DNA of 64,000 nucleotides from Sphingobacterium micropteri (GCF_014692515.1 NZ_JACOIK010000011.1:1-64000), one strand, 5' to 3'. Shown: positions 18,061 through 26,740, numbered from the stretch's first letter. Translations and numbers: made by a program. Notes: generated by a model from the letters alone, not told the origin.

Positions 18061-18084
18061 TACCACGGGTTGCAACCCGTGGTA
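18061..18084. repeat. Perfect 24-bp palindrome between susD and the GH43 gene
   Basis: TACCACGGGTTG is followed at once by its exact reverse complement CAACCCGTGGTA. It lies 23 bases after the susD stop and 24 bases before the GH43 start. A smaller inverted repeat, TGTGA-GG-TCACA, is immediately upstream (18046-18057). There is no T-tract, so it looks more like a mobile or REP-like palindrome or an mRNA stabiliser than a simple terminator. Confidence 0.7.
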
Positions 18085-18108
18085 TTATTATATAAATTTA
18101 TAGATTCC

Positions 18109-19515
18109 ATGAAAAGACTAACGACAATCTTCTTGTTTGCCTGTATAGCCGTTTGTAGCTACGGGCAAACTCGTTTTAAGCAACCCGTCTACGAAGCGAT
18201 TTATTCGGGCGTGCCTTGGTTTGACCAACATGGGAATACCGTGAGTGCACATGGCGCAGGTGTCATCAAAGATAATGGTCGATATTATTTGTTCGGCGAG
18301 TTTAAGACTGATTCGGCGAATGTGTTTAACGGTTTCGCCTGCTATTCCTCGGCGGATCTCTATAACTGGACGTTTGAGCGCATGGCACTTCCGTTGCAGG
18401 AAGAAGGGAAATTAGGCAAGAACCGTGTTGGGGAACGACCCAAGGTAATGAAATCGCCGGCTACGGGCGAGTATGTTATGTTTATGCACGTCGATTCCTT
18501 GAACTACAAAGATCAATACGTCGGGTACGCAACAGCACAACATATCACCGGGCCTTATACGTTCCAAGGTCCCATCCTGTACGAAGGAAAGCCGATCCGG
18601 AGATGGGATATGGGCGTGTTTCAGGATGAAGATGGAACGGGTTATCTATTGGTTCACCATGGCGATATTTATCAATTGACCGCGGATTACCGTGGGATTG
18701 ACAAGCAAGTCGCTAGCCGTGTTCCGGGTATGGGTGAATCCCCCGCGATGTTAAAGAAAAATGGGGTGTACTTCTTGCTGAGTTCAAACCTAACCAGTTG
18801 GGAGCGTAACGATAATCAGTATCATACCGCACGGAACATCGCTGGCCCTTGGACAGAGCAAGGTTTGTTTGCGCCGGAAGGTAGCCTGACCTGGAATTCC
18901 CAGTGTTCGTTTGTATTACCGATTATGGGTACACAGGATACTACTTTTATGTATATGGGCGATCGTTGGTCATTTCCGAAACAAAACTCGGCGGCTACTT
19001 ATGTATGGCAACCTTTCGAGATAGATGGAGAACGTCTGTCTATTCCTGCTTATCAGGAATCCTGGACAATCGATTTGTCTACGGGGCAACATAAGTCCGT
19101 GCAAACCCAAGGAACGGAGATCGAACTGAAAGATATGGATGCGGTGAGTTTCCAAGGCAATTGGAAAGCAGACAGCATGGAGACGTATAGCTCGGATAAT
19201 AAAGACGATCATTTTTTGTATACGTTTACCGGAACGGGTCTAAAATTATACGGACTGGCGCGGCCGGACGGTGGGTATGCAAAAGTTTGCATACGGGATC
19301 CAAAAGGTAACACGGTCGTAGAATCTATTGTCGATATGTATTGTTTATATCCTGCCGAAACGCTCAAATTTGTGAGCCCGGCATTACCGAAAGATACGTA
19401 TACTATAATCGTTACCGTAATGGGCGAACGTGGAAACTGGGCGGATAAAAGAAGAAACAACTACGGTAGTACCGGCTATGGTGTCGCTTTGAAGAGGATA
19501 GCCGTACAGCCATAA
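18109..19515 (+). CDS. GH43 glycoside hydrolase, resembling exo-beta-1,3-galactanases
   Basis: A 468-residue secreted enzyme. The start is set at 18109 because the Sec signal begins there (MKRLTTIFLFACIAVCSYGQ); an earlier in-frame ATG at 18070 would translate the palindrome. The five-bladed propeller covers ~25-330. Its opening, WFDQHGNTVSAHGAGVI then YYLFGE, matches the GH43_24-like pattern rather than arabinofuranosidases, in which an Asp base follows. The probable acid is Glu in GMGESPAM; Gln in TWNSQCSFVLP fits the Gln that replaces the catalytic base in characterised fungal exo-beta-1,3-galactanase. Residues ~345-468 form a beta-rich C-terminal, probably carbohydrate-binding, domain. 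It would cut beta-1,3-galactan backbones of arabinogalactan. Subfamily is an inference. Confidence 0.75.
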   Translation: MKRLTTIFLFACIAVCSYGQTRFKQPVYEAIYSGVPWFDQHGNTVSAHGAGVIKDNGRYYLFGEFKTDSANVFNGFACYSSADLYNWTFERMALPLQEEGKLGKNRVGERPKVMKSPATGEYVMFMHVDSLNYKDQYVGYATAQHITGPYTFQGPILYEGKPIRRWDMGVFQDEDGTGYLLVHHGDIYQLTADYRGIDKQVASRVPGMGESPAMLKKNGVYFLLSSNLTSWERNDNQYHTARNIAGPWTEQGLFAPEGSLTWNSQCSFVLPIMGTQDTTFMYMGDRWSFPKQNSAATYVWQPFEIDGERLSIPAYQESWTIDLSTGQHKSVQTQGTEIELKDMDAVSFQGNWKADSMETYSSDNKDDHFLYTFTGTGLKLYGLARPDGGYAKVCIRDPKGNTVVESIVDMYCLYPAETLKFVSPALPKDTYTIIVTVMGERGNWADKRRNNYGSTGYGVALKRIAVQP

Positions 19516-19552
19516 TCTCGGAAACAAAATCCATACATAAGTAAAAATTTAA

Positions 19553-20938
19553 ATGATGATGAGGACAATGTGGAATACATATACGATGACGGTGCTGTTG
19601 TTTCTTTTCCTGACTGGAGAACACCTTTCTGCACAGAAAAGCCAAGTAACACTACAGAAGGTCAGTGTGGAGGCACCTTTTAAGATGCCGAAGATCAAAA
19701 CACCGAACTTTACACGGGTTGCGGATTTTGTCATTACAGATTACGGTGCAGAACCGGGAGACAAAGAAAAAAATGCTGTAGCCCTTGAAAAAGCTATAGC
19801 TGCCGCTACCGTTGCCGGAGGGAATGTGATTATCCCGGCGGGCGAATGGAAAACCAAGAAAATCCATTTGAAGAGCAATGTGAATCTCCACCTTTCCGAA
19901 GGTGCTGTATTGTTGTTCTCTCCCGATCCACAAGATTACTTGCCGGCTGTATTTACCACCTGGGAAGGGTTGGAATGCTACAACTATTCGCCGTTGATCT
20001 ATGCTTTCGAGGCAAAGAACGTTGCGATTACGGGAAAAGGCGAGGTTAGGGCAGATATTAGTCAATGGCGTAAATGGTTCCCGCGTCCATCGGCACACAT
20101 GGAAAGTATCAAACGCTTATATAACTGGGCACAAGATCGCGTGCCGGTAGAAGATAGAAACATGGTCAACGACACGTCCAATATGCGCCCGCAGTTTATA
20201 CAGTTTAACCGTTGTGAGAATGTATTGGTAGAAGATATCAAGATCCGTAACAGCCCATTTTGGACCGTACATCTTTATTTATCTAAGAATATTATCGTGC
20301 GTGGTATTGATGTGTACGCACATGGTCATAACAACGATGGTATTGATCCGGAAATGAGTCAAAATGTACTGATTGAGAACTGCGTATTCGATCAGGGAGA
20401 TGATGCCATTGCCATTAAATCGGGGAGGAATCCGGAAGGCTGGCGACTGAAAACGCCATCTAAGAATATCGTTATCCGAGATTGTCTCGTGAAAGACGGC
20501 CATCAATTAGTCGCGATAGGCAGTGAGTTATCGGGAGGTATCGAAAATGTCTATGTCGAAAATTGTAAAGTGGCAGATGATAACGAGAAACTGATGCACC
20601 TGTTGTTTATCAAAACAAATGAGCGGATGGGCGGTCATGTTAAGCAGGTATATTTCAAAAATATTGAAGCTAATGCGATCCGGGAAGGTATTTTGGGAAT
20701 TGATACGGATGTTTTATATCAGTGGCGTACTTTGGTACCCACGGTAGTTCGAAAATTGACCCCAATTCAGGATATTTACTTAGAAAACGTACAAGCAACG
20801 GAGGCCAAGTTTGTAAGCAAGATAAACGGAAATGCGGATTTGCCGGTACGTCATATCCACTTAAAAAATGTGACCCTCCGTCATGCTTCCGAAGAAGAAA
20901 TTCAGACAAAAAATGTAGAAGGGTTTGTGCTAAATTAG
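19553..20938 (+). CDS. GH28 glycoside hydrolase (polygalacturonase-like)
   Basis: A 461-residue secreted protein with a Sec signal (hydrophobic core ~12-20, cleavage near LSAQ). The body is a right-handed parallel beta-helix of the GH28 family, beginning with ITDYGAEPGDKEKNAVALEKAI and GGNVIIPAGEWKTKKIHLKSN. Catalytic motifs are NNDGIDPEM (NTD position), QGDDAIAIKSG (paired Asp) and DGHQLVAIGSELSGG (GHG position, here GHQ). The RIK position reads FIKTN, so the subsite usually holding a galacturonate carboxylate differs. It should hydrolyse alpha-linked uronic acid or a related terminal sugar of pectin. It lies 37 bases after the GH43 gene in the same operon. Exact linkage is not predictable. 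Confidence 0.82.
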   Translation: MMMRTMWNTYTMTVLLFLFLTGEHLSAQKSQVTLQKVSVEAPFKMPKIKTPNFTRVADFVITDYGAEPGDKEKNAVALEKAIAAATVAGGNVIIPAGEWKTKKIHLKSNVNLHLSEGAVLLFSPDPQDYLPAVFTTWEGLECYNYSPLIYAFEAKNVAITGKGEVRADISQWRKWFPRPSAHMESIKRLYNWAQDRVPVEDRNMVNDTSNMRPQFIQFNRCENVLVEDIKIRNSPFWTVHLYLSKNIIVRGIDVYAHGHNNDGIDPEMSQNVLIENCVFDQGDDAIAIKSGRNPEGWRLKTPSKNIVIRDCLVKDGHQLVAIGSELSGGIENVYVENCKVADDNEKLMHLLFIKTNERMGGHVKQVYFKNIEANAIREGILGIDTDVLYQWRTLVPTVVRKLTPIQDIYLENVQATEAKFVSKINGNADLPVRHIHLKNVTLRHASEEEIQTKNVEGFVLN

Positions 20939-20987
20939 CAGTCATAGCGGCACAGGTTGCATCCCGCCATTATAAAATATAATTTTA

Positions 20988-23396
20988 ATGATGATGAAAA
21001 GAGTAATAGGAACGTTCTTCCTTTTGTTTATTGCTTTTAGCAATTATGCACAGGATGGATTTAAACTAATAGCCGACGGACAAGGTGCCTCCCTGCATTA
21101 TAGTGGTACAGCATCTTTGGTGGAAACGGCAATTGACTTGATTGTGGAAGATTCGAAAAGTGTCTCCGAGCAGCCGTTCCGATTAACTGATAAGCCAGCG
21201 AGCGGATCAGTGATCATTGGTATTCCGGGAGAAAGCAAGTCATTTGATCAGCTCTTGGCTGCAAATCAAATTGATATATCTGAGATTAAAGGACAATGGG
21301 AAGCTTTCCATATACAAGCGATAAGAGTTGGAAACACACAATCCCTTTTTGTGGTTGGAAGTGATCCACATGGAGCGGCTTATGGCGTGTTGGAGTTGTC
21401 CCGATTAATTGGTGTATCGCCCTGGGTCTGGTGGGCCGACGTAGCACCTGAACGCAAATCGGATGTTATTTTGCCAGCTGATTTTAAAGATACGCAATAT
21501 CCTAATGTACAATACAGAGGGATTTTTCTAAACGACGAAGATTGGGGTTTAACGCCTTGGAGCGCCCATACATTTGAACCCGAAGCGAAAATAAAAGAGG
21601 GTATTGATCCTGCCAAAACAAAAAAAATGCAGACCATAGGTCCGAAGACCTATAGCAAAATCTTTGAACTCTTATTGCGGTTACGGGCGAATACCATCTG
21701 GCCGGCCATGCATGAAGTAACGGTTCCGTTTTATTTTGTGCAGGGCAATCGGGAAGCTGCTGAAAAATATGGCATCTATATCGGTTCTTCGCATTGCGAA
21801 CCCTTAGCCAGAAACAGTGCCACAGAATGGGATATCGTGGGAGAAGGACGGTATAACTATATCAGCAATAAAGAAAATGTCGTGTCGTATTGGACAGACC
21901 GTCTAAAAGAGCTGGGTGGCTCAAATAATATATTTACACTTGGCATGCGCGGTAAGCATGATGGCGCTATGGAAGGGGTAAAAGGTGTTGCAGAATATAA
22001 AGATGCTATAGATAAAGTTATCGTCGATCAAACGGCATTGTTGAAGACGTATATTAACCCTGATCCGTCCCAGATTCCGCAGGTTGTGATCCCCTATAAG
22101 GAAATACTTGATGTGTACCGAGCAGGTATGAAGGTGCCTGACTACGCCACCTTGATGTGGTGTGATGACAACTATGGATACATTACGCATTTCCCTGATG
22201 CGGAGGAGAAACAGCGAAGTGGTGGAAACGGTGTATATTATCATATTTCCTATTGGGGACGTCCCCACGACTATTTATGGTTATCCACCGCGAGTCCCGC
22301 ATTGATCCATCAACAGATGAAAACAGCTTATGAACATGATGTTCGTAAAATATGGATTGTAAATGTCGGTGATATCAAACCGGGGGAATATCAAACAGAG
22401 CTGTTTCTGGATATGGCGTGGAATATAGAGGAAATCAACAATAAGGGGGTTAACCAACATCTTCGAGATTGGTTGACACGTGAGTTTGGACGTGAGACTG
22501 GTGAAAAACTGCTGCCCATGATGCAAGAACACTACCGATTAGCACATATCCGTAAACCGGAATTTATGGGCAATACGCGTGAGGAGGAAGCAGACCGTGC
22601 GTATTACAGAACGGTGCGTGATTTGCCTTGGAGTGAAGAAGAAGTGCGTGACCGGTTACAATCCTACAGAGATCTTTCGACAGCGGTATCCGCGATAGAA
22701 AATTTTATTCCACAGAACAAAAGAGAAGCTTTTTTTCAATTAATAGCGTATCCTATTCAAGGGGCAGCGGAAATGAACCATAAGATGCTACATGCACAAT
22801 TAGCGCGTCATGGGAAAGTCGACTGGAAAGAAAGCCATGATGCCTTTGATCGTATCATAGCGCTAACGGATAAATATAATAACCTGCATGGTGGAAAGTG
22901 GAATCGTATGATGGATTATAAACCTCGAAATTTGCCGGTATTTCAGCGTGTGAAGGAGGAGCAGGCGACTGAACCTATGATAAGCCATATTAAACCAAAC
23001 CTGACGTTGAATGGAGCAGATCTACACGGCAAGTCTACCTCTCTAGAAGGACTTGGTTATGAGGGGAAAGCAGTTTCCGTGGCCAAAGGCGAAGAATTAT
23101 ATTATGATTTGAAGGAAATACAAGGCGATTCTGTTCTCGTGGAAGTACGATTGTTACCGAGCCATCCCGTAGAGGGAGGGGATATCCGTTTCGCCATTTC
23201 GCTGGGTGATACCGCTACACAGGAAATATCCTATAAGACTGTGGGGCGTAGCGAAGAGTGGAAAATGAATGTGCTGCGTAATCAAGCTATTCGAAAGATA
23301 AGGTTCCCTTTGCAAGGAAAAGATAAAGCAAGAATTAGAATCTCCGCGTTAGATGAGGGTGTTGTGTTGGATCAGGTGTTGGTGTTTGGATTATAA
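20988..23396 (+). CDS. GH115 alpha-glucuronidase-like enzyme
   Basis: An 802-residue secreted protein with a Sec signal (MKRVIGTFFLLFIAFSNYAQ). The N-terminal domain contains SLFVVGSDPHGAAYGVLELS; the catalytic barrel follows with YRGIFLNDEDWGLTPWS, LRANTIWPAMHEV, GIYIGSSHCEPLARN, FTLGMRGKHDGAMEG, TLMWCDDNYGYI and VYYHISYWGRPHDYLWL, all GH115 hallmarks. Family members remove 4-O-methyl-glucuronic acid from glucuronoxylan or arabinogalactan. The C-terminal beta-sandwich domain is present but the protein is somewhat short for the family. Start is one of three consecutive ATG codons. Last gene of the locus, followed by a strong hairpin. The substrate is more likely arabinogalactan than xylan because no xylanase is nearby. 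Confidence 0.87.
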   Translation: MMMKRVIGTFFLLFIAFSNYAQDGFKLIADGQGASLHYSGTASLVETAIDLIVEDSKSVSEQPFRLTDKPASGSVIIGIPGESKSFDQLLAANQIDISEIKGQWEAFHIQAIRVGNTQSLFVVGSDPHGAAYGVLELSRLIGVSPWVWWADVAPERKSDVILPADFKDTQYPNVQYRGIFLNDEDWGLTPWSAHTFEPEAKIKEGIDPAKTKKMQTIGPKTYSKIFELLLRLRANTIWPAMHEVTVPFYFVQGNREAAEKYGIYIGSSHCEPLARNSATEWDIVGEGRYNYISNKENVVSYWTDRLKELGGSNNIFTLGMRGKHDGAMEGVKGVAEYKDAIDKVIVDQTALLKTYINPDPSQIPQVVIPYKEILDVYRAGMKVPDYATLMWCDDNYGYITHFPDAEEKQRSGGNGVYYHISYWGRPHDYLWLSTASPALIHQQMKTAYEHDVRKIWIVNVGDIKPGEYQTELFLDMAWNIEEINNKGVNQHLRDWLTREFGRETGEKLLPMMQEHYRLAHIRKPEFMGNTREEEADRAYYRTVRDLPWSEEEVRDRLQSYRDLSTAVSAIENFIPQNKREAFFQLIAYPIQGAAEMNHKMLHAQLARHGKVDWKESHDAFDRIIALTDKYNNLHGGKWNRMMDYKPRNLPVFQRVKEEQATEPMISHIKPNLTLNGADLHGKSTSLEGLGYEGKAVSVAKGEELYYDLKEIQGDSVLVEVRLLPSHPVEGGDIRFAISLGDTATQEISYKTVGRSEEWKMNVLRNQAIRKIRFPLQGKDKARIRISALDEGVVLDQVLVFGL

Positions 23397-23397
23397 C

Positions 23398-23437
23398 AAA
23401 AGAGGCGATGCACTCTACTGCGCATCGCCTCTTTTTT
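23398..23437. terminator. Terminator at the end of the glycan locus
   Basis: Arms AAAAGAGGCGATGC (23398-23411) and GCATCGCCTCTTTT (23422-23435) give a perfect 14-bp stem followed by T's. It separates the GH115 gene from the converging lipoprotein gene and can serve both. Confidence 0.9.
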
Positions 23438-23999
23438 ATTTCTGTATCGGATACTGTTTGAATATTCCGTTGACAATCTGTGGAAGTTTATTAATGGTCT
23501 TTTCGGGAGATTTAACCTCAGATGAACCCCTAGCTTGCCATACAACACTGTTGGTTCGTCTATCCACTGCCTCGATAATGAGGTGGGCATAACGGTATTT
23601 TTCATGACCTACAGGATAGCTGTAACCACCCCAGCCCATTCCCCAGCCCCAACCCATACCCCAAGGACCCCAGCCGCCCCATCCGTAAGATGGGCTATAT
23701 ACCATACGGCTTTTGTTATTCACAATCGTGACATAGCGAAAAAGAATATCCGGGTTGTCTTTGGAATATTGCATACCCAATGCTTCCAATTCCTTATTGG
23801 CAGCATTCAGGATATTGCTTTTGGCAATATCATTGTTGAAATAATTTTTAGATAGCGAATCCACCGGTGGAAGCCAACTATACGTTTTGTATTGGCCAAA
23901 ATCTTGGTGCTGAACCCGCGTGGTATTATACTTCACAGAAGCACAGGAAGCAAGAATGGCCACAATACCCAATAGGAAAATATATTTTATCGTATTCAT
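23436..23999 (-). CDS. DUF4136-type lipoprotein with a Gly/Trp-rich segment
   Basis: A 187-residue lipoprotein (lipobox LASCAS, Cys19). After the signal the sequence VKYNTTRVQHQDFGQYKTYSW and SNILNAANKELEALGMQYSKDNPDILFRY matches the DUF4136 pattern, in which a small alpha/beta domain carries an ABC-like fold of unknown role. Residues ~105-130 contain a striking Gly/Trp/Met-rich run (WGGWGPWGMGWGWGMGWGG). The C-terminal part (AHLIIEAVDRRTNSVVWQARGSSEV) is also typical. Its stop codon touches the shared terminator. No functional link to neighbours is visible. Confidence 0.8.
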   Translation of the reverse strand: MNTIKYIFLLGIVAILASCASVKYNTTRVQHQDFGQYKTYSWLPPVDSLSKNYFNNDIAKSNILNAANKELEALGMQYSKDNPDILFRYVTIVNNKSRMVYSPSYGWGGWGPWGMGWGWGMGWGGYSYPVGHEKYRYAHLIIEAVDRRTNSVVWQARGSSEVKSPEKTINKLPQIVNGIFKQYPIQK

Positions 24000-24081
24000 A
24001 ATAACCCCATTTTATTTTATTAGACAGGTGAATTGATAAAAGGTTTAAAGAATTTTATGTTCTTTTTTCCCTCAAAAAAGA

Positions 24082-25728
24082 TTAAAAATACTTCGCTACC
24101 AATGGCATGACCCGTCCGCTACCGAAAGCTTTGGGACTTACCCGAAGTATAGGCGGCGCCTGAAATCGCTTAAATTCGGCATTGTTTAGTAACGCGGCAA
24201 TACGTTTTACCAAGGTCTCCTCGAATCCCGATTGAATGACTGCCGTCACTGATTTTTCCAGTTCAATAAGTTGATACAATATACTGTCCAATATATCGTA
24301 GGGAGGCAAGGAATCGGAATCCTTCTGATCTGGACGTAGCTCGGCCGAAGGTGGTTTAACAATAGTATTCACCGGAATGATTTCCCGTTCACGGTTAATA
24401 TAACCGGCCAATGTGTAGGCTTGGGTTTTGTAAACATCACCAATGACGCTCAAAGAACCCGCCATATCGCCGTATAATGTTCCATATCCAACGGCTGCTT
24501 CGCTCTTATTGGACGTGTTTAATAGGATATGACCAAATTTATTAGAAAGAGCCATAAGGATCGTTCCTCGAATACGGGCTTGTATATTTTCTTCCGTAAG
24601 ATCAGGAGCGCGATCCCTGAACGGCTCGGAGAGCGTTTGTTCAAAAGCCTCTGCAACGTCTTTTATAGGGATAATTTGGTAGGAACAACCGGTGTTTTCG
24701 ACCAAATCCAAAGCGTCTTTTAGGGAATGGTCACTGGAATAGACAGAAGGCATCAGGACGGCAAGGACATTTTCTGCACCTAGTGCTTCGCAGGCCAAAG
24801 CAGCCACAACTGCCGAGTCTAATCCTCCTGACAGGCCCAGGACAGCCTTTTTGAAACCAGACTTCTGAAAGTAATCTCGAATTCCTAAAAGGAGCGCCTG
24901 GTGGATTAACGCTATTTCCGACGGTTTATCGTTGTTTTCTACCGGTAAGTCTTTAGAAGTAGCTTGCGATTGGGCATACATGTCCACTATGGTGTAATCT
25001 TCCGAAAAGCCTTCTAACGCGGACAGTATGTTACCATTTCTATCCAGCGCCAACGAACGTCCATCAAAAATAATATCGGTATGTGCACCGATTTGGTTGA
25101 CATACACCAATGGACATCCTGCTTTAATGACATTGCGTTTTAATACATTGATCCGATTGTCGAAATGGGTATACGAAAAAGGGGAGGCGGCAATATTGAT
25201 AATAAGCGAGGGATTTTCCTTCCGTAATTCCGCCATTAAGTCGCCCACATAGGAGTTTGATACCTCGTCGTCCCACAAGTCTTCGCAGACCGTTAGTGCC
25301 ACCTTTTCTCCTGCGATTTCAATACAAGAGGCAGAACGGTTAGGTTCGAAGTATCGGTATTCATCAAACACATCGTAATCCGGTAATAAGCTTTTCTTAC
25401 AGATGTGTTGAATTTGTCCATCCGCCAGTACGATGGCGGCATTGTAAAGTGGTTTGCCCTCTGGATCCATATTTGCCACAGGCGAGCCAATGACGCAATG
25501 AATGCCTTGGCATGCTTGTGCAATTTCCTGCAAGCTATCGGTGCACTGTTGAATAAATTGGGTGTTTCGCAACAGATCCTTTGCAGGGTAACCACCTACG
25601 GCGAGTTCAGCGAAAACAATTAAATCAGCACCATCTGCTTTGGCGCGCGTAATATGACGGATAATTTTTTCGTTATTGGCGGCAAAATTCCCGATATGAT
25701 AGTTTAGTTGAGCAAGCGCTATCTTCAT
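24082..25728 (-). CDS. nadE: Glutamine-dependent NAD+ synthetase
   Basis: A 548-residue cytoplasmic two-domain enzyme. The N-terminal nitrilase-fold amidase (1-~255) has the catalytic triad Glu (VFAELAVGGYP), Lys (CKKSLLPDYDVFDEYRYF) and Cys (LTVCEDLWDD), releasing ammonia from glutamine. The C-terminal synthetase (~275-548) has the PP-loop GLSGGLDSAVVAALACEALG that adenylates nicotinate adenine dinucleotide, plus NTSNKSEAAVGYGTLYGDMAG. Together they make NAD+ from NaAD, ATP and glutamine. The domain order and length are usual for the short glutamine-dependent type. It is monocistronic by appearance, with the upstream TA locus divergent. Confidence 0.95.
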   Translation of the reverse strand: MKIALAQLNYHIGNFAANNEKIIRHITRAKADGADLIVFAELAVGGYPAKDLLRNTQFIQQCTDSLQEIAQACQGIHCVIGSPVANMDPEGKPLYNAAIVLADGQIQHICKKSLLPDYDVFDEYRYFEPNRSASCIEIAGEKVALTVCEDLWDDEVSNSYVGDLMAELRKENPSLIINIAASPFSYTHFDNRINVLKRNVIKAGCPLVYVNQIGAHTDIIFDGRSLALDRNGNILSALEGFSEDYTIVDMYAQSQATSKDLPVENNDKPSEIALIHQALLLGIRDYFQKSGFKKAVLGLSGGLDSAVVAALACEALGAENVLAVLMPSVYSSDHSLKDALDLVENTGCSYQIIPIKDVAEAFEQTLSEPFRDRAPDLTEENIQARIRGTILMALSNKFGHILLNTSNKSEAAVGYGTLYGDMAGSLSVIGDVYKTQAYTLAGYINREREIIPVNTIVKPPSAELRPDQKDSDSLPPYDILDSILYQLIELEKSVTAVIQSGFEETLVKRIAALLNNAEFKRFQAPPILRVSPKAFGSGRVMPLVAKYF

Positions 25729-25846
25729 TGTGCATGGATTTGTTGGAAGTAAAAATAAGAAAACCGACCGGATACACGAAATCTCTTAGCGAAAAGGTGG
25801 AAGGCTGTAGAATGGGAAGAAGCTTTTTTTGCAGAACTCTTTTCGT

Positions 25847-25895
25847 TATATTTGCGTAAGACTAAATTTTAGTGATATATGCTAAATATTTAAGC
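25847..25895 (+). promoter_or_regulatory. Promoter and two operator-like palindromes of the TA locus
   Basis: TATATTTG at 25847-25854 is an exact TAnnTTTG -7 box. Directly after it is ACTAAA-T-TTTAGT (25861-25873), a perfect 6-bp inverted repeat, and eight bases later a related near-palindrome, GCTAAATATTTAAGC (25881-25895). Two similar sites 20 bases apart around the start of transcription fit autorepression by an antitoxin or toxin-antitoxin complex. Operator function is inferred. Confidence 0.55.
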
Positions 25896-25914
25896 TCTTG
25901 CAACAAGATTTGGA

Positions 25915-26127
25915 ATGATTATGAAAGTACTATTGGACATAAAAGATAGCAAAGCATTGCACTTATTAGAAGTGCTTAAAGAGTTGCCTTATGTGAAAAC
26001 CAAGCAGCTTACTGATTCTAAGGCGCAGCTTATGAGTGAGATTCGGGAAGCTGTCGAGGAGATGAAACTTATTCGGGCGGGTAAAAAACAAGCCCGTGAT
26101 GCGGAAGATTTTCTGAATGGGCTATAG
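25915..26127 (+). CDS. Putative antitoxin of a RelBE-like pair
   Basis: A 70-residue acidic/basic protein immediately upstream of a RelE-like toxin and overlapping it by 11 bases, the usual arrangement of type II antitoxin genes. It begins MIMKVLLDIKDSKALHLLEVLKELPYVKTKQL, a short beta strand and helix like those of antitoxins found in Bacteroidota, and ends in a helix (LMSEIREAVEEMKLIRAGKKQARDAEDFLNGL) likely to wrap the toxin. A second ATG two codons in (25921) is equally usable. It should bind the toxin and the palindromes upstream. Confidence 0.75.
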   Translation: MIMKVLLDIKDSKALHLLEVLKELPYVKTKQLTDSKAQLMSEIREAVEEMKLIRAGKKQARDAEDFLNGL

Positions 26128-26449
26128 CGTAAAATCTATTGAGGTTTTTGAACGACAAGCTAAAAAGCTGATCAAAAAATATCCGTCTCTAAAATCAGAA
26201 TTTTTGGCGCTCATACAGGAACTCAAAGGAAATCCAGTTCAAGGTACAGCCTTAGGCAAAAGTTGCTACAAAATTCGATTATCTATCAAGTCAAAGGGAA
26301 AAGGTAAATCCGGAGGAGCTAGGATAATTACCAACTTTGTAGTGGCTAACGATACGGTTTATTTACTTTCTGTCTATGACAAGTCTGATAAGGAAAATAT
26401 CTCTGATAAAGAGTTGGATGAGCTCTTGTTATCTGTGCCGGAATGGTAG
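26117..26449 (+). CDS. RelE/ParE-superfamily toxin
   Basis: A 110-residue basic protein with the fold pattern of RelE-like toxins: VKSIEVFERQAKKLIKKYPSLKSEFLALIQEL (paired helices), GNPVQGTALGKSCYKIRLSIKS (strand with conserved Lys-Ile-Arg), then GGARIITNFVVANDTVYLLSVYDKSDK, the last two strands. The Gly-Lys-Gly-Lys loop and the basic faces fit an mRNA-interferase that cuts at the ribosome, but catalytic residues vary in this family and activity is not certain. The start overlaps the antitoxin stop (ATGGGCTATAG). Its 3' end overlaps by 21 bases the oppositely oriented orphan antitoxin-like gene. Confidence 0.78.
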   Translation: MGYSVKSIEVFERQAKKLIKKYPSLKSEFLALIQELKGNPVQGTALGKSCYKIRLSIKSKGKGKSGGARIITNFVVANDTVYLLSVYDKSDKENISDKELDELLLSVPEW

Positions 26450-26650
26450 TCTGCTAACATTCCCCCAATTATCGAGATCCTCTTCCGAAATATTTTTTTC
26501 TTTTATGGCATGCTGAAGGTTGTTCAACAATTTTCCAGAGAAATATTTTGCAAGAAAGTCTCGTATGGCAAGTAGATCTTCTTCGCTAGGTTCAAAAGAG
26601 TAAACTTTAAGTAATTCTAATTGCAAACTATTTAGTTTTTGATTTTCCAT
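26429..26650 (-). CDS. Orphan antitoxin-like small protein
   Basis: A 73-residue protein starting MENQKLNSLQLELLKVYSFEPSEEDLLAIRDFLAKYF, a sequence type I recognise from Bacteroidota as the partner usually encoded before a PIN-domain toxin. I use the ATG at 26650 because the longer frame to 26734 would need TTG and adds a sequence unlike the family. The C terminus (DNWGNVSRLPFRHR) does not match the normal end and runs into the 3' part of the RelE-like gene, where the toxin gene should follow. No PIN gene is present, so it is either a decayed pair or a free-standing antitoxin. Assignment by recall only. Confidence 0.5.
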   Translation of the reverse strand: MENQKLNSLQLELLKVYSFEPSEEDLLAIRDFLAKYFSGKLLNNLQHAIKEKNISEEDLDNWGNVSRLPFRHR

Positions 26651-26740
26651 GTCAAGCTGTACTCGTCTTTGCTCTTTCTTTACGTTTAAATTTAAAAATA
26701 AATCACGTGCATTGCAAGTTTTCGATACTTCCAAATAACA

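Noticed and set aside
20942-20975. Second copy of the 24-bp palindrome before the GH115 gene
   Set aside because: Only the GGTTGCA-CCCG core and a short GCGG/CCGC pairing are shared; similarity is too weak to list as a repeat.
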